The notes below the pieces were generated by a model. It was not told the DNA's origin and did not search any database. It saw only the letters and a list, made by a program, of their open reading frames with translations. From contig JAQBNJ010000168.1 of NCBI GenBank assembly GCA_028288645.1, forward strand, positions 1 through 5,462: DNA of 5,462 nucleotides, in the 5' to 3' direction. The stretch's first letter is position 1. The number at the start of each line of letters is the position of its first letter. Origin of the DNA: Sediminibacterium sp. (GTDB lineage Bacteria > Bacteroidota > Bacteroidia > Chitinophagales > Chitinophagaceae). The position numbers and the translations under genes were made by a program. This document shows, piece by piece, positions 5,216-5,462 of this stretch.

Positions 5216-5462
5216 ATGAAACAAACTTTACTCTTTCTTTTTATCGCTTTCGGTCTCCTTCTACAGACTCAGCTGTTCGCCAATACAGTGATCGTAAAAG
5301 GCACAGTAAAAGATTCTGCGAACCATGCGATCGCAAATAAAACTGTAAGAATATATTCTACCGATAGTGCACAAGGTTGCTTACTCTCACATACAGTTAC
5401 CACCAATCCAAATGGTTACTATATAGATACGCTTACCTGTAATGGTAACATCAGCAAACTCA
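5216..5462 (+). CDS. Secreted protein with carboxypeptidase-regulatory-like N-terminal domain (3' end cut by window)
   Basis: The first 82 residues are visible and the frame is open to the window edge. The start MKQTLLFLFIAFGLLL with a cut after Ala22 (LFA before Asn23) is a Sec signal peptide. From about residue 25 the pattern VKGTVKDSANHAIANKTVRIY, broken here as VKGTVKDSA (27-35) and NKTVRIY (41-47), followed by TNPNGYYIDTL (63-73), is that of a transthyretin-like or carboxypeptidase regulatory beta-sandwich domain. Such domains open many surface proteins and TonB-dependent receptors in Bacteroidota. Two Cys (55, 75) fall within the domain. What follows is unseen, so the protein could be a large adhesin, a T9SS cargo or a receptor; none can be chosen. 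It is divergent from efp with a 236-base gap in which I see no clear promoter for this gene. Confidence 0.8.
   Translation, partial: MKQTLLFLFIAFGLLLQTQLFANTVIVKGTVKDSANHAIANKTVRIYSTDSAQGCLLSHTVTTNPNGYYIDTLTCNGNISKL

Overview
The window looks like a chromosomal segment from a member of the Bacteroidota, most likely the Chitinophagaceae or a close relative. This is inferred from a type III glutamine synthetase, start codons with A-rich leaders and no Shine-Dalgarno sequence, promoter candidates of the TTG / TAnnTTTG type, an efp-accB-accC gene order, and small secreted proteins with Ala-Gln or Ala-Asn signal cleavage sites. Genus cannot be fixed from the sequence alone.

Layout: positions 1-669 (+) hold the C-terminal 222 residues of a type III glutamine synthetase, closed by a strong intrinsic terminator (694-731). 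Two small secreted proteins follow on the same strand. The first (858-1241) is Gly-rich, has its own promoter candidate and ends in a terminator (1266-1300). The second (1353-2039) is a 228-residue protein of unknown function. Both carry helical motifs of the form G-[LI]-[ST]-x-x-[QA], so they may be distant relatives. From 2040 onward the strand switches: accC (2179-3516), accB (3632-4099) and efp (4407-4979) all read leftward. At the right edge a new rightward gene starts at 5216 and runs out of the window; it encodes a secreted protein with a carboxypeptidase-regulatory-like beta domain.

How the genes work together: AccB (biotin carrier) and AccC (biotin carboxylase) form the first half-reaction of acetyl-CoA carboxylase, the entry to fatty acid synthesis; the carboxyltransferase subunits are not in the window. 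EF-P rescues ribosomes stalled on proline runs. It is co-oriented with accBC but has its own terminator. Glutamine synthetase is nitrogen assimilation and belongs to a separate unit.

Two things stand out. First, EF-P has Lys-Thr-Ala-Arg-Ala where the usual KPGKG loop would be, so its modified tip residue is Arg rather than Lys. Second, three intergenic regions in under 2.4 kb (2043-2170, 3532-3619, 4265-4343) each hold a long inverted repeat whose arms are built from 8-9 base tandem units. The three sequences differ but the architecture is the same, and one lies inside the accB-accC operon. I found no CRISPR array, RNA gene, transposase or defence gene.
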